A stretch of DNA of 64,000 bases from CAVQND01 sp964653485 (GTDB lineage Bacteria; Verrucomicrobiota; Verrucomicrobiia; Limisphaerales; UBA8199): NCBI GenBank assembly GCA_964653485.1, contig CAZZFF010000008.1, forward strand, positions 1 to 64,000, in the 5' to 3' direction. Under the pieces are notes generated by a model. It was not told the DNA's origin, did no database searches, and saw nothing but the letters and a program-made list of their open reading frames with translations. The first letter of the stretch is position 1, and every line of letters starts with the position of its first letter. Below are positions 25,928 to 34,717 of this stretch, one piece after another. The position numbers and the translations under genes are program-made.

Positions 25928-27340
25928 TCAGCGGGTGCCCAGTGGAATGTAGAGCAGTCGCAGCCGCTTGCCGGCGGCACTGCTCTCGTGCTTGTAAAGG
26001 CCGAACAGGCAGGAAACGGTGGTGGATTTTGGCGTTTTCTGGCGGCGATAGAGGTTCCACAGCACGGACTGGCTGGCGGCGCCGGTCTTGGGGTTCTTTT
26101 CGGACCGCCACACGGAATAGACCGGGGCGTATTCGTGTTCGATGCTTGGGTTTTCGGGCAGGAACGGCTCGAAGCCCGCAAGCACCTGAAGCCGGCGGTT
26201 GCCTTCGAGACCCCGGTGCCAGGTGAACAAGGGCCACACGTCCACCCGCCGGCGTGAGGCCCCCGTCTCCGTGTTCTTGGCCGTCAGGTTGCAATACAGG
26301 AAAAAGAAGATGCGCGTGCGCTCGCTGTCAAGAGGGTCGGCGTGGATGCGTTTATACTTGTACAAGGGCCAGCAATAAAAATTGTCGACGATGTTGGAAT
26401 TGTAGGAATGGCTGTAGAAGGGCGTGACTCGAGTGGTGTGTTTGCCCAGGCCGCGCGCAAACTCGATAAAGGGCCAGGGGACCTGCCATTCGCGATATCC
26501 TTTCCCGCGGTCATCGATGCGCGAGAAGAAGGGCCACAGCACAGTGGTCGAATCCCGTTTGGGCGAACGGAGCGCGCTGTAGGCCGGCAGCGCGCCCACC
26601 TGGTGCTCCGGATTGTCGCTGCCAATGCCTGACCGCTGGCTAAAGAGGATGGGCCACAGCGCGAAGCGTTTGTCGTGGCCCGGCACTGTCTCGACTTCTT
26701 TGAAGCCGTTGGTGCGGGTGGTAATGTCTTTGTGCTCGTGGCCGGCCAGAGGCCAGACCTGCCAGCCATCCAGCCCGGGCCCATGCCGCAGGTGGACCAC
26801 GGGAAAAAGATAGTTGTCCGTAATCGCATCTCCTTTGCGCGTCTGGCTGTACGCCGGAAACATGACATAGAAGATATCGTCGCGGAACAGCCGGTTCTTC
26901 AAATGGCCGTAAAACGGTCCGTAAGCAGTGTAACTCTGGCTGGGGTCCGAGGAGTGTTGACTGAAGAGAATCGGAAAGAGCGTAACCCGCTTGCGAGTCT
27001 TTTCCCCCTGGGAAGGGCCGCCGGCGAAGCTCAGGAGTTGCCCGAGTTGCCAACGATACTGGCCTCCGTAACGAACATAGGACATGACGGGATAAACGAG
27101 CCTGAATTCGCTCGAGTCGGTTTGCGGGTCGCGTGTGCCCCAGAGCAGCGGCGGCAGGCCATAGGTCTCTCGGGATTCCTGCCACTCTTCAAAGAAAAGC
27201 GGGCCGGCCGCCTCGACCCGCCGGCCGGGTGCGAGGGTAAGGCTGAATTCGTCGAGGAGCGGACCCGCATCGAACGAGTCCTGGGCCAGGCCGCACAGCG
27301 GCAGGAGGAGCAGACTGAGACTGAGGAGTTGAGTCCTCAT
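25928..27340 (-). CDS. Exported repeat protein with W-P-aromatic motifs
   Basis: A 470-residue protein with signal peptide MRTQLLSLSLLLLPLCGLAQ. Along its length the motif [LFVC]-W-P-[LIF]-[FLIY] recurs every 30-60 residues: VWPLAGHEH, LWPILFSQRSG, LWPFFSRIDD, VPWPFIEFAR, CWPLYKYKR, VWPLFTWHRG, with related LFPILFSQHSS. The strands between are aromatic and alternating, as expected for a beta-barrel or beta-propeller at the outer membrane. I know no named family for it. Its ATG overlaps the stop of the upstream MMPL transporter (27337-27340), so the two are probably partners in moving a lipid or similar ligand across the envelope. Confidence 0.65.
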   Translation of the reverse strand: MRTQLLSLSLLLLPLCGLAQDSFDAGPLLDEFSLTLAPGRRVEAAGPLFFEEWQESRETYGLPPLLWGTRDPQTDSSEFRLVYPVMSYVRYGGQYRWQLGQLLSFAGGPSQGEKTRKRVTLFPILFSQHSSDPSQSYTAYGPFYGHLKNRLFRDDIFYVMFPAYSQTRKGDAITDNYLFPVVHLRHGPGLDGWQVWPLAGHEHKDITTRTNGFKEVETVPGHDKRFALWPILFSQRSGIGSDNPEHQVGALPAYSALRSPKRDSTTVLWPFFSRIDDRGKGYREWQVPWPFIEFARGLGKHTTRVTPFYSHSYNSNIVDNFYCWPLYKYKRIHADPLDSERTRIFFFLYCNLTAKNTETGASRRRVDVWPLFTWHRGLEGNRRLQVLAGFEPFLPENPSIEHEYAPVYSVWRSEKNPKTGAASQSVLWNLYRRQKTPKSTTVSCLFGLYKHESSAAGKRLRLLYIPLGTR

Positions 27341-30222
27341 TGTTCTATTTTGGCTTCAGAGTTGAGGCTGGTGATCCCGGTTTCCCTCGGCACGGCCTCA
27401 AGCACGGGCTCTTGATGGCGTGTTGCTCTTTCTGGCCGGAGCGCAGCGCCCTTGCCAGGAATCAGGCTCAGGAGTGCGGGTAGAAACGCCAGGGCGGCTA
27501 TCATGCACGTGGCCAGGCCGGTGGACATGACGTAGCCGAGGCTTTGGAGACCGCAGTGCTTGCCCAGTGTAAGACTGCCAAAGCCGGCGATGGTCGTCAG
27601 GCCCGAGACCAGCACCGCCTTCCCGGTGCTGCGGGTAAGGATGCTGGGGGTCTGCTCCTCCGCGTACCGGTTGAGGATGTGAATGCCGTTGGTGACGCCA
27701 ATCCCAATAACGAGCGGCAGGGTCATGATATTCGCCGGGTTCAAAGGGATGTGAAACAGGCCCATCAAACCGGCCAGCCATAGAGAACCGACCCCAACCG
27801 GGATCAACGCCAGCAGCACCGATGAAAAGCTCCTGAAATGGACCAGGACCAGGAACACGATGGCCACCAACGAGTACTCGGCGGCCTGCACATAGCTCTC
27901 TTTGAGCAAGTTCGTATATTCGTAGAGTTGCACCGGCGTCCCGGTGACCGTGGGATCAACCCCGCGCAGTTGCTTGATGAAAACCTCCTGGTTCTCCCGC
28001 TTCCATAGGTCCTCCTTGGCGTTGACCATGAGGAGGTACTTGCCGGTAACGCCTACAAAGCGATCATGGAGTGTTTGGGGAAGGTCCTGGACTCGCAATG
28101 GAGCCGAGTCATCCTGGCTCTGAAGACCCTTGAACGTGGATTGAATGTCATCGAAGAAGGCCCGCTGGAAGGCGGCCAGCTTGAGGGAATTCGCCTCCAG
28201 TTGCGCGGCGTCCCCGTGCAGCATCTCTTTGCGGAGGTCCGCCACCGCCTGGCGCAAAGAATCAACCTGTTTGCCCAGGACGGGCTGGTCGGCGGGCACT
28301 TCCTCGCGGACATTGCCCAGATAGCCTAGAAGATAATACAGAGTCGTGCTCAGCTCGGTGAGGTTCACCGGGTCCGGGGAGGATGGCGGAAAGTGGATCG
28401 AGGCCAGGTTCTTTTTGATGTCGGCGACCATCGCCAGTTTGCGCGTCTGGTTCTCGGCGAGGAACGGCGTAATGGAATCAATGCTCGCGACGGACGAGAG
28501 GTTGGTGATCTGCTGTTCCAGGACGATTGCGTGTTCAAGGTTGGTGGCGATGACGGCGGCGTAGAGAATCTGAATCTTGTGCTGTCCTCCGGATTCGGCA
28601 CGGGGTTCGAGGTTGGTGGCGCCCACGGTCGCGACAACATCGGACATCTTGTTGGCGTCAATGAGCTTCTGCGAATACTCGACCGCCGGCAGGCCCTTGC
28701 TCTGGAGGTGGAGGAGGTCGTAATCGAAATAGACCTTATGGACCTGCGTGGCAGCCAGGCCGCACAGGACAAGGACGATTGCCGTGATGAGGAGCGGCCG
28801 CTTCAGCCAGAGGTTCTCGATCCGCGCCCGGCGCAACTCGATCTCGTGCTGGGCATGGTCGATCGCGTTCTGCCGGCCGTGCAACAGGAGCACTGGCAGC
28901 AGCGTCATCATGGGGATAAAGCAGACCAGGAGACCGAAACCGCAGATCAGGCCCATTTCCTGGATGCCTTTGAAGTTGGTGAGAACCATCGCCAGGAAGG
29001 CGCCGGCGGTCGTGAAGGCCCCGGTAAAGATGCCTTGGCCGGTGAAGATCATGGCCTTGGCCAAGGCGGCCTCCTGGTCGCGGCCGTGGCGCAATTCCTC
29101 TTCATAGCGCGAGATGAGATGCACGCCGTAATCGATCGCCAGACCGATGAGGATTGGCACGAAGGTGATCGTGAGGATGTTCAGATGCCCGACCGGCCAA
29201 GGCAGGAAAGTGAAGGCCAGCGTATACGCCAGGCCGAACAGGAGGCAAACAGTGGCCTTGACCGGGCGGCCCGTCTCCCTGTAGGCGTAAATGAACAGCA
29301 GAGCGCAGATGATCAGCGAGACGACGCTGGCCAAGGCGGCGTCCTTCTTAGACTGGGCCATCTGGTCGTGGTCCAAAACCGGTTCCCCGGTCAGCCCAAC
29401 GTTCACCCCGGGAACCTCTATGCGGGTTTGCTCGACCAGGACGCGCAGCCGCTCCACAGCCGCATCGTTGAGTTCTTCGACCGGGGCCTGGGCCGTCAGG
29501 AGGAAGATTCGTCCGTTGGCAAGGGTGATATAGACATCCTGTTCGGAAGCGTTGGTGGGGTTGAAAAGGGCGGTGACACCCGGAGAGGGCGGCGTGCCCG
29601 ACCGGCGCATGCTATCTCGGGCCTGGTTCACGATTCGCTCCAGGGTAGGCAGGGCCTTCATCAACGACTGGTTCTCCGCGTTCTCCTCGCGCTTGGCCGT
29701 GCGGATTTGCGTGTTGATCATGGCGAAGAGCGAGACCAGGTTCGTCGTGTGGGTGAATTGCTGGATGAAGGGACGGTAATCCACCAGGGCCTGCTTGAGC
29801 TCTCCAAGTTCCTTCTCCGGAACGAACAGCAGGGCCTTGGAGCCCAACATCGCCAGGTCCCCTTTGTAGAACACGTCGTGGAACAGATTGGTCTCAACCT
29901 CCAGTTTTGCGCCCAACCGCTCGACGAACTGCCGGTTCTTCTCCGTGCTCTCGCTCTCGACTACCACCGCAAGATCTGCCTGCGTCGGGAACTCTTTCTT
30001 GAACCGAAGAAAATTCTGGTGGTACTTCTTGTTGGCCCCCACAAGGTCGTCCTGGCGAAGGTCAAAAGCCGTGTCCGAGGCAAGGCTCCTGATGATAAAA
30101 GCCACGCACACAGCGCAGAGAAGGAGCTGCGAGCCGACAAAGAGCCACGGGCGGCGCATGACCACTCGAGCCAGCCAGCCCAGGGCGCGCGCGACAGGAT
30201 TGTTGTCGGTGAGCTTCCTCAT
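27337..30222 (-). CDS. MMPL/RND-family transporter (HpnN-like)
   Basis: A 961-residue membrane protein with two repeated halves. Each has one N-terminal helix (RPWLFVGSQLLLCAVCVAFI; RPLLITAIVLVLCGLAATQV), a large periplasmic loop, and a cluster of about five helices. Conserved transport segments include GLAIDYGVHLISRYEEEL in half one and IGIGVTNGIHILNRYAEEQ in half two. The TFVPILIGLAIDYG type of segment marks the MMPL group; the organisation resembles HpnN, which moves hopanoids to the outer membrane, but the substrate here is not known. It is preceded by yebC (40 bp) and overlaps the following WP-motif gene, forming an operon. Confidence 0.8.
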   Translation of the reverse strand: MRKLTDNNPVARALGWLARVVMRRPWLFVGSQLLLCAVCVAFIIRSLASDTAFDLRQDDLVGANKKYHQNFLRFKKEFPTQADLAVVVESESTEKNRQFVERLGAKLEVETNLFHDVFYKGDLAMLGSKALLFVPEKELGELKQALVDYRPFIQQFTHTTNLVSLFAMINTQIRTAKREENAENQSLMKALPTLERIVNQARDSMRRSGTPPSPGVTALFNPTNASEQDVYITLANGRIFLLTAQAPVEELNDAAVERLRVLVEQTRIEVPGVNVGLTGEPVLDHDQMAQSKKDAALASVVSLIICALLFIYAYRETGRPVKATVCLLFGLAYTLAFTFLPWPVGHLNILTITFVPILIGLAIDYGVHLISRYEEELRHGRDQEAALAKAMIFTGQGIFTGAFTTAGAFLAMVLTNFKGIQEMGLICGFGLLVCFIPMMTLLPVLLLHGRQNAIDHAQHEIELRRARIENLWLKRPLLITAIVLVLCGLAATQVHKVYFDYDLLHLQSKGLPAVEYSQKLIDANKMSDVVATVGATNLEPRAESGGQHKIQILYAAVIATNLEHAIVLEQQITNLSSVASIDSITPFLAENQTRKLAMVADIKKNLASIHFPPSSPDPVNLTELSTTLYYLLGYLGNVREEVPADQPVLGKQVDSLRQAVADLRKEMLHGDAAQLEANSLKLAAFQRAFFDDIQSTFKGLQSQDDSAPLRVQDLPQTLHDRFVGVTGKYLLMVNAKEDLWKRENQEVFIKQLRGVDPTVTGTPVQLYEYTNLLKESYVQAAEYSLVAIVFLVLVHFRSFSSVLLALIPVGVGSLWLAGLMGLFHIPLNPANIMTLPLVIGIGVTNGIHILNRYAEEQTPSILTRSTGKAVLVSGLTTIAGFGSLTLGKHCGLQSLGYVMSTGLATCMIAALAFLPALLSLIPGKGAALRPERATRHQEPVLEAVPRETGITSLNSEAKIEQ

Positions 30223-30262
30223 CGAGGTCTTGGGAGCCGATGCAGAATTGTGCTGTTGCCCG

Positions 30263-31000
30263 TTATGTCAGCGCGTCGTCAGGAAATTCAGCGTTGGAAT
30301 AGACCTCTTTCACGTCGTCGTGGTCCTCGAGCGCTTCAATCAGCCTGTTGAGAGCGGCGGCCGGCTCGCCCGCCAGGGGCACGGTAACGGTGGGCAGTTC
30401 CGTGATTTCAGCCGCATCGGCTTTGATGCCTTTGGCCTCCAGTTGCTTGTGGACGGCCTCGAAGTGGCCCGGTTCGGTAATGATTTCATAGCCCTCAGGC
30501 TCGGCCTTGAAGTCCTCGGCGCCGGCCTCCAGGGCCAGTTCCATAAGCTTGTCCTCCTCGGCCGCCTCGCGCGCCAGGATGATCTGCCCTTTCCGATGGA
30601 AGAGCCGCGAGACCGAGCCTTGAGTGGCCAGCGAGCCGCCGCTCTTGGTGACCAAGCTCCGGATTTCCGACGCCGTGCGGTTCCGGTTGTCGGTGCTGAC
30701 CTCGACCAACAAGGCCACCCCATGAGGACCGAAGATTTCGTAGGTCAAATCCTCGTAATTGCTGGTCTGCCCGCCCCCGGTCCCCTTCTTGATGGCCCTC
30801 TCGATATTGTCGTTGGGCATGTTGGCCCCGCGGGACTTGAGCAGGACCATCCGCAGCCGCGGGTTCATTGCGGGGTCGCCGCCGCCAATCTTGGCGGCAA
30901 TCGAGATTTCCTTGCTCAGCTTGGAAAAGATCTTCCCACGCTTTGCGTCCACCGCCCCTTTGAAGTGCTTAACTTTCGCCCATTTGCTATGTCCTGACAT
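30263..31000 (-). CDS. yebC: YebC/PmpR family regulatory protein
   Basis: 245 residues beginning MSGHSKWAKVKHFKGAVDAK, followed by RGKIFSKLSKEI and GGGDPAMNPRLRMVLLKSRG, the unmistakable YebC N-terminus. VALLVEVSTDNRNRTASEIR and the C-terminal EVYSNAEFPDD complete the family. Members bind DNA as regulators or help ribosomes through difficult stretches, depending on type; which applies here is unclear. It is first in an apparent operon with the MMPL transporter and the WP-motif protein. Confidence 0.95.
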   Translation of the reverse strand: MSGHSKWAKVKHFKGAVDAKRGKIFSKLSKEISIAAKIGGGDPAMNPRLRMVLLKSRGANMPNDNIERAIKKGTGGGQTSNYEDLTYEIFGPHGVALLVEVSTDNRNRTASEIRSLVTKSGGSLATQGSVSRLFHRKGQIILAREAAEEDKLMELALEAGAEDFKAEPEGYEIITEPGHFEAVHKQLEAKGIKADAAEITELPTVTVPLAGEPAAALNRLIEALEDHDDVKEVYSNAEFPDDALT

Positions 31001-31337
31001 GTTGTTGCTTGGTTAACCGATTAAACCTATCAAATTGAACAGGATTTTGCGCGGAAGAAAAAGGCTTATTTTTGCGCGCGAGGGCCCCTTCGGACATCGC
31101 CTCCGCGGTGGGCGGGGCCTGGAGCGTGTGCAGCGCCCCGAGTGGCGCGGACCTATCGCCTTCATGCGCAATGGCTTTCGCACAATCCGAGGCCGGAGGA
31201 CACACGCCCCGTCTTGCGCCCCCGCCCCGTGCCTGGCCGCCTGAATTGCAAATTGACAAATTGACAATTGCGAACCGAGAATTGCAAATTCCCCGAGACC
31301 AGGAGACCTTGGGACGGCTTCGTGATAAAGCCGGGCT
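31001..31337. other. 337-bp gap upstream of tRNA-Leu
   Basis: No gene seen. Its last ~80 bases hold an A/T-rich stretch with repeated AATTG units (AAATTGACAAATTGACAATT) that may contain the tRNA promoter: two overlapping TTGACA hexamers lie 60-80 bases upstream of the tRNA. Confidence 0.5.
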
Positions 31338-31422
31338 GGGCGCGTGGCGGAATTGGCAGACGCGAAGGACTTAGGATCCTTTGGAGTAATCCTTGCAGGT
31401 TCGACCCCTGTCGCGCCCACCA
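31338..31422 (+). tRNA. tRNA-Leu (anticodon UAG), CCA encoded
   Basis: The acceptor arm GGGCGCG (31338-31344) pairs with CGCGCCC (31412-31418), followed by A and an encoded CCA. The anticodon stem AAGGA/TCCTT closes the loop CTTAGGA, anticodon TAG at 31372-31374. A long variable arm and the T arm with GGTTCGACCCC are present, as expected of a class II leucine tRNA. It reads CUA and other CUN codons. It is followed by a Tat-exported protein gene, with no terminator obvious. Confidence 0.95.
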
Positions 31423-31570
31423 TGGCCCGGTGAGCTTTGACGGGATTGACTTCCAATCCCGGCCGAATAAACAATGGGTCCGCAGCGTCAAGACACCAAT
31501 AGCCCCGGTCGTTTGCGGCTTGCATCCTGCCGGGACGCCCGTAAACCAACCCGAACTTATGCGCCCAGAC

Positions 31571-32533
31571 ATGACTCGCCGCTCCTTCGTAAAAACAGCC
31601 CTCGTCTCCTCCGCCGGTCTGGCCCTGGCACCGGACGGCAAGGCCCAAGGTGAAACCGCGGCCGCCCCCTCCGCGCCCGCTTCGGCCGGCTCTCTGCCCA
31701 AAGCAAGGATTGGCAAACTCCAGGTCAGCCGCCTGATCCTGGGCGGCAATCTCCTGACCCATTTCACCCACAGCCGCGATTTAAGGTACGTCTATACGCT
31801 GGCGGCCCACTACAACACGGACGAGAAGATCATGGAGACCTTGGCATTGGCGGAGGCCAACGGCATCAACACCGTCTCGATGCACAACCCCCCGCACCCG
31901 ATCTCCGTCCTGCGCCGCTACCGCAAGGAGCGCGGCGGCAAGATACAGTGGATCATTTGCCCCACCGCCCCTGTCGAACCCGACATGGCCCAATACCGGC
32001 AGCACGTCGAGGAGTTGCTCAAGGACGGCTGCGAGGCGATCTACCTCTGGGGCGTCCACGCCGATTCCCTGGTCGCTCAAGGTAAGTTCGACCTCGTTGC
32101 CAAAGCGGTCGAGTTGCCCAAGGAATACGGCGTCCCCTCCGGCGTGGGCGGCCATTCCCTCGACGTCGTCAAGGCCTGCGAAACCCACGGCATCAAGGCG
32201 GACTTCTACATCAAGACCTTCCACCACCATAATTATCCTACCGGACCCAAGCCCGAGCAGTTGAAAGAGCCTTACAACGAGTTTCCCGGCTACTGGTGCC
32301 GGAACCCCGAGGAGACGGCCGAGTTCATGAAAACGGTCCAAAAACCGTGGCTCGCCTTCAAAGTCATGGCTGCCGGGGCTATTCCCCCTTCAAATGCCTT
32401 CCGCTTCGCTTTCGAGCACGGCGCCGATTGCGTCCTGGCAGGCATGTTCGACTACGAAATCGCCGAGGATGTCAAGCTGGCTTCCGAAGCCCTGGACCGT
32501 GCCAAGACTCGCGCGCGCCCCTGGGCCTGTTAG
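31571..32533 (+). CDS. Tat-exported TIM-barrel protein, aldo/keto-reductase-like
   Basis: ATG 31571 gives MTRRSFVKTALVSSAGLALA, a twin-arginine signal (TRRSF); ATG 31559 four codons earlier is an alternative. The mature domain starts KARIGKLQVSRLILGGNLLT, similar to the first strand of aldo/keto reductases, and continues NTDEKIMETLALAEANGINT and KDGCEAIYLWGVHADSLVAQ, typical of alternating beta/alpha barrels. The catalytic Tyr of classical AKRs is not recognisable, so a reductase activity is not claimed. Comparable Tat-exported barrel proteins are common in Verrucomicrobia and Planctomycetes with unknown roles. 320 residues. Confidence 0.6.
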   Translation: MTRRSFVKTALVSSAGLALAPDGKAQGETAAAPSAPASAGSLPKARIGKLQVSRLILGGNLLTHFTHSRDLRYVYTLAAHYNTDEKIMETLALAEANGINTVSMHNPPHPISVLRRYRKERGGKIQWIICPTAPVEPDMAQYRQHVEELLKDGCEAIYLWGVHADSLVAQGKFDLVAKAVELPKEYGVPSGVGGHSLDVVKACETHGIKADFYIKTFHHHNYPTGPKPEQLKEPYNEFPGYWCRNPEETAEFMKTVQKPWLAFKVMAAGAIPPSNAFRFAFEHGADCVLAGMFDYEIAEDVKLASEALDRAKTRARPWAC

Positions 32534-32601
32534 TGTGGTGTTTCCCAAACCGCGACAGGATTCGTGTCAGGCCCGGGATTCAACCGAAGAAGCATTTCCG
32601 C

Positions 32602-33363
32602 CTATAGGCCCGTGGGATAATCCAAAAAGGTCCACGGGATAGCGAAACGGCGGGCGAGCGTGGCCGCAAGGGCCTTGACGCCGAAGGTTTCGGTGGCGTA
32701 ATGGCCGGCGTAAAAGACGTTCAAGCCCAGGTCCTGGGCCAGCGCGTATGTCCAATGCGGCCCCTCCCCGGTAATGAAGGTGTCCGCGCCTTCGCCGGAC
32801 GCCCGTTGGATTTCGTCTCCCGCCCCGCCGCTAACCACTCCGATGCGCCGGCAAATCTCGGGGCCGCCCGGGATGACCAGCGGTTCGGTTCCGACCGCGC
32901 GGCTCAAGCGGGCTGCCAGCTCCGCGCGCCGAATCCGCACGCGGGCCTGGACGCCAATGGGCTGGCCGTGCTCGAGGAAAAAGGGGCGCAGGTTTGTCAA
33001 ACCCAGTGCGCGGGCCAATTGCGCGTTATTTCCGAGCGCAGGATGGGCGTCCAGCGGCAGGTGTGAGCTATAAACGGCCAGGTTATGGTCCAGCAGGCAC
33101 CGCAACAACTCGTAACGCCTCCCCGTCCAGGGGTGCGTAGCGCCCCAAAACAGGCCGTGATGGATGAGCAGCAGATCGGCCTTGGCCGCCACGGCCAGCC
33201 GAACCGTCGAGAGGCTGCCGTCCACCGCCGCCGCCAAACGGCTCACCTTTCCGTTGTTCTCGACTTGCAGACCGTTGGCAGCGCGATCGAAGTCCCGTAT
33301 CCGGGCGACGTGGAGCAGGCGATCACAATAGTGGACAATGGCCGATAGGGAGGCTTTTGACAT
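32602..33363 (-). CDS. Nif3-like dinuclear metal-centre protein
   Basis: 253 residues. Metal ligands typical of the family are visible: LLLIHHGLFWG (HH), SSHLPLDAHP (Asp/His), and the C-terminal NVFYAGHYATETFG (His and Glu). GVVSGGAGDEIQRASGEGAD is the conserved central stretch. Nif3/YbgI proteins bind two metal ions; some are annotated as GTP cyclohydrolase type 2 homologues, but the physiological role is unsettled. It diverges from the glycosyltransferase gene with only 32 bases between start codons. Confidence 0.9.
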   Translation of the reverse strand: MSKASLSAIVHYCDRLLHVARIRDFDRAANGLQVENNGKVSRLAAAVDGSLSTVRLAVAAKADLLLIHHGLFWGATHPWTGRRYELLRCLLDHNLAVYSSHLPLDAHPALGNNAQLARALGLTNLRPFFLEHGQPIGVQARVRIRRAELAARLSRAVGTEPLVIPGGPEICRRIGVVSGGAGDEIQRASGEGADTFITGEGPHWTYALAQDLGLNVFYAGHYATETFGVKALAATLARRFAIPWTFLDYPTGL

Positions 33364-33395
33364 GGCACTTGAAGCAAGGTAGCCTGTCCGTTCGC

Positions 33396-34631
33396 ATGGC
33401 GCAAAGGCTCAATGTGTTGATCTCCGCTTATGCTTGCGAACCTAACAGGGGTTCGGAGCCGGAGGTGGGCTGGCAATGGGCGCTACAAATGGCGCGGTTT
33501 CATGACGTGACCGTGCTAACGCGGGCCAACAACCGCGCGGCGATCGAGGCCGGCTTGGCAGCCGTGCGTGGCGGGCGGCCGCTGCCGGTTTTTGTCTATC
33601 ATGATCGGCACGCGTTTCTGACGGGCATGAAACGGTGCTTCGGGGCCATCCAATTGTACTACCTTCTATGGCAGAAATCGGCCCGGAAGGTCATCGCGCG
33701 GCTGCACGCGGTTCATCCGTATGATTTGATGCACCACGTCACGTTCGCCGGTTTTCGCTACCCGGCGGCGGTCTGGGGCCATCGGGCGCCGTCCATCTGG
33801 GGGCCGGTTGGGGGCATCGAGTCCATCCCCGCCGGGCTGCTGCCTTGGCGCCACCCCGGCTCACTGGTTCGCGAGACGCTCCGCAACGGCAGCAACCTGC
33901 TGCACGCCACGGCGACATCCGCGCTTCCAAGGCGCGCGCGGGCGACGACCCTCGTTTTGGCCTCGACCCCGGAAATGCAGCGGACTTTTGCCCGATTGGG
34001 AGTGGAAAGCCGGCTGATGCCGACAATCGGATTGAACCCCGCGGAATTGCCGTATCGGGAGCACGTTCCGGACGGAGGACCGCTGAAGATGCTGTTTGTC
34101 GGCAACATGATTGCGCTCAAGGGCCTGGACCTGGCGCTCGAGGCCCTCAAGGCTGCCGGGGGCGACGCGACGTTGACCCTGATCGGCGACGGCAGTTATC
34201 TGCCGGCTGCCAAAGGGAAAACGGAGGCGCTGGGTCTGGCAGCGCGTGTGATTTTCAAAGGGCGGCTGCCACGGGAGCAAGTGCTGAGGCTCTACACGGA
34301 GTATGACCTCTTTTTCTTCCCCAGCCTGCATGACACAGGCGGCTGTGCCGTCATTGAGGCCATGTGCAGTGAACTGGCGGTCCTGTGCCTGGACTGTGGT
34401 GGGCCGGCCGTGGCGGTGCGCCAGGGCTGTGGCATCAAGGTGCCTCTGGGGCCGCGCGCGAGGGTGGTCGCCGGGCTGGCCGAGGGCATCCGCTTCTATG
34501 CGCTGAACCGCTCCATCCTGGCGGAGCACGGAAAGGCCGCCCGCCAAGCCATCCTGCGCGACTACGATTGGGACATGAAAGGGGAGCAGATGAATCAGTG
34601 CTACGAGGAAGCGGTGGCACGTTACGAGTAA
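33396..34631 (+). CDS. Glycosyltransferase family 4/1 (GT-B fold)
   Basis: From ATG 33396: MAQRLNVLISAYACEPNRGS, followed by EPEVGWQWALQMARFHDVTV, the N-terminal acceptor domain of a group of GT4 enzymes that begins 'SAYACEPxxGSEPxVGW'. The C-terminal domain has KMLFVGNMIALKGLDLALEA, VIFKGRLPREQVLRLYTEYD and FFPSLHDTGGCAVIEAMCSE, containing the donor-binding E-x7-E-like motif (xxHDTxxxxxxEA). The product likely transfers a sugar from a nucleotide donor during cell-surface polysaccharide synthesis. Alternative start 33357 overlaps the divergent gene and is less likely. Confidence 0.85.
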   Translation: MAQRLNVLISAYACEPNRGSEPEVGWQWALQMARFHDVTVLTRANNRAAIEAGLAAVRGGRPLPVFVYHDRHAFLTGMKRCFGAIQLYYLLWQKSARKVIARLHAVHPYDLMHHVTFAGFRYPAAVWGHRAPSIWGPVGGIESIPAGLLPWRHPGSLVRETLRNGSNLLHATATSALPRRARATTLVLASTPEMQRTFARLGVESRLMPTIGLNPAELPYREHVPDGGPLKMLFVGNMIALKGLDLALEALKAAGGDATLTLIGDGSYLPAAKGKTEALGLAARVIFKGRLPREQVLRLYTEYDLFFFPSLHDTGGCAVIEAMCSELAVLCLDCGGPAVAVRQGCGIKVPLGPRARVVAGLAEGIRFYALNRSILAEHGKAARQAILRDYDWDMKGEQMNQCYEEAVARYE

Positions 34632-34717
34632 CCACGTTGCGATCTTGTCCCGCCCCGGGCGGAGTCAAATATCAAATCCGAAATTGCAAACTTGCTGGGT
34701 TCGTGTTTTCTACCCGT

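Noticed and set aside
28393..30351. 652-codon open frame antisense to the MMPL transporter
   Set aside because: It mirrors a clear membrane-protein gene in high-GC DNA; its translation is Asp/Arg/Gln-rich with no motif.
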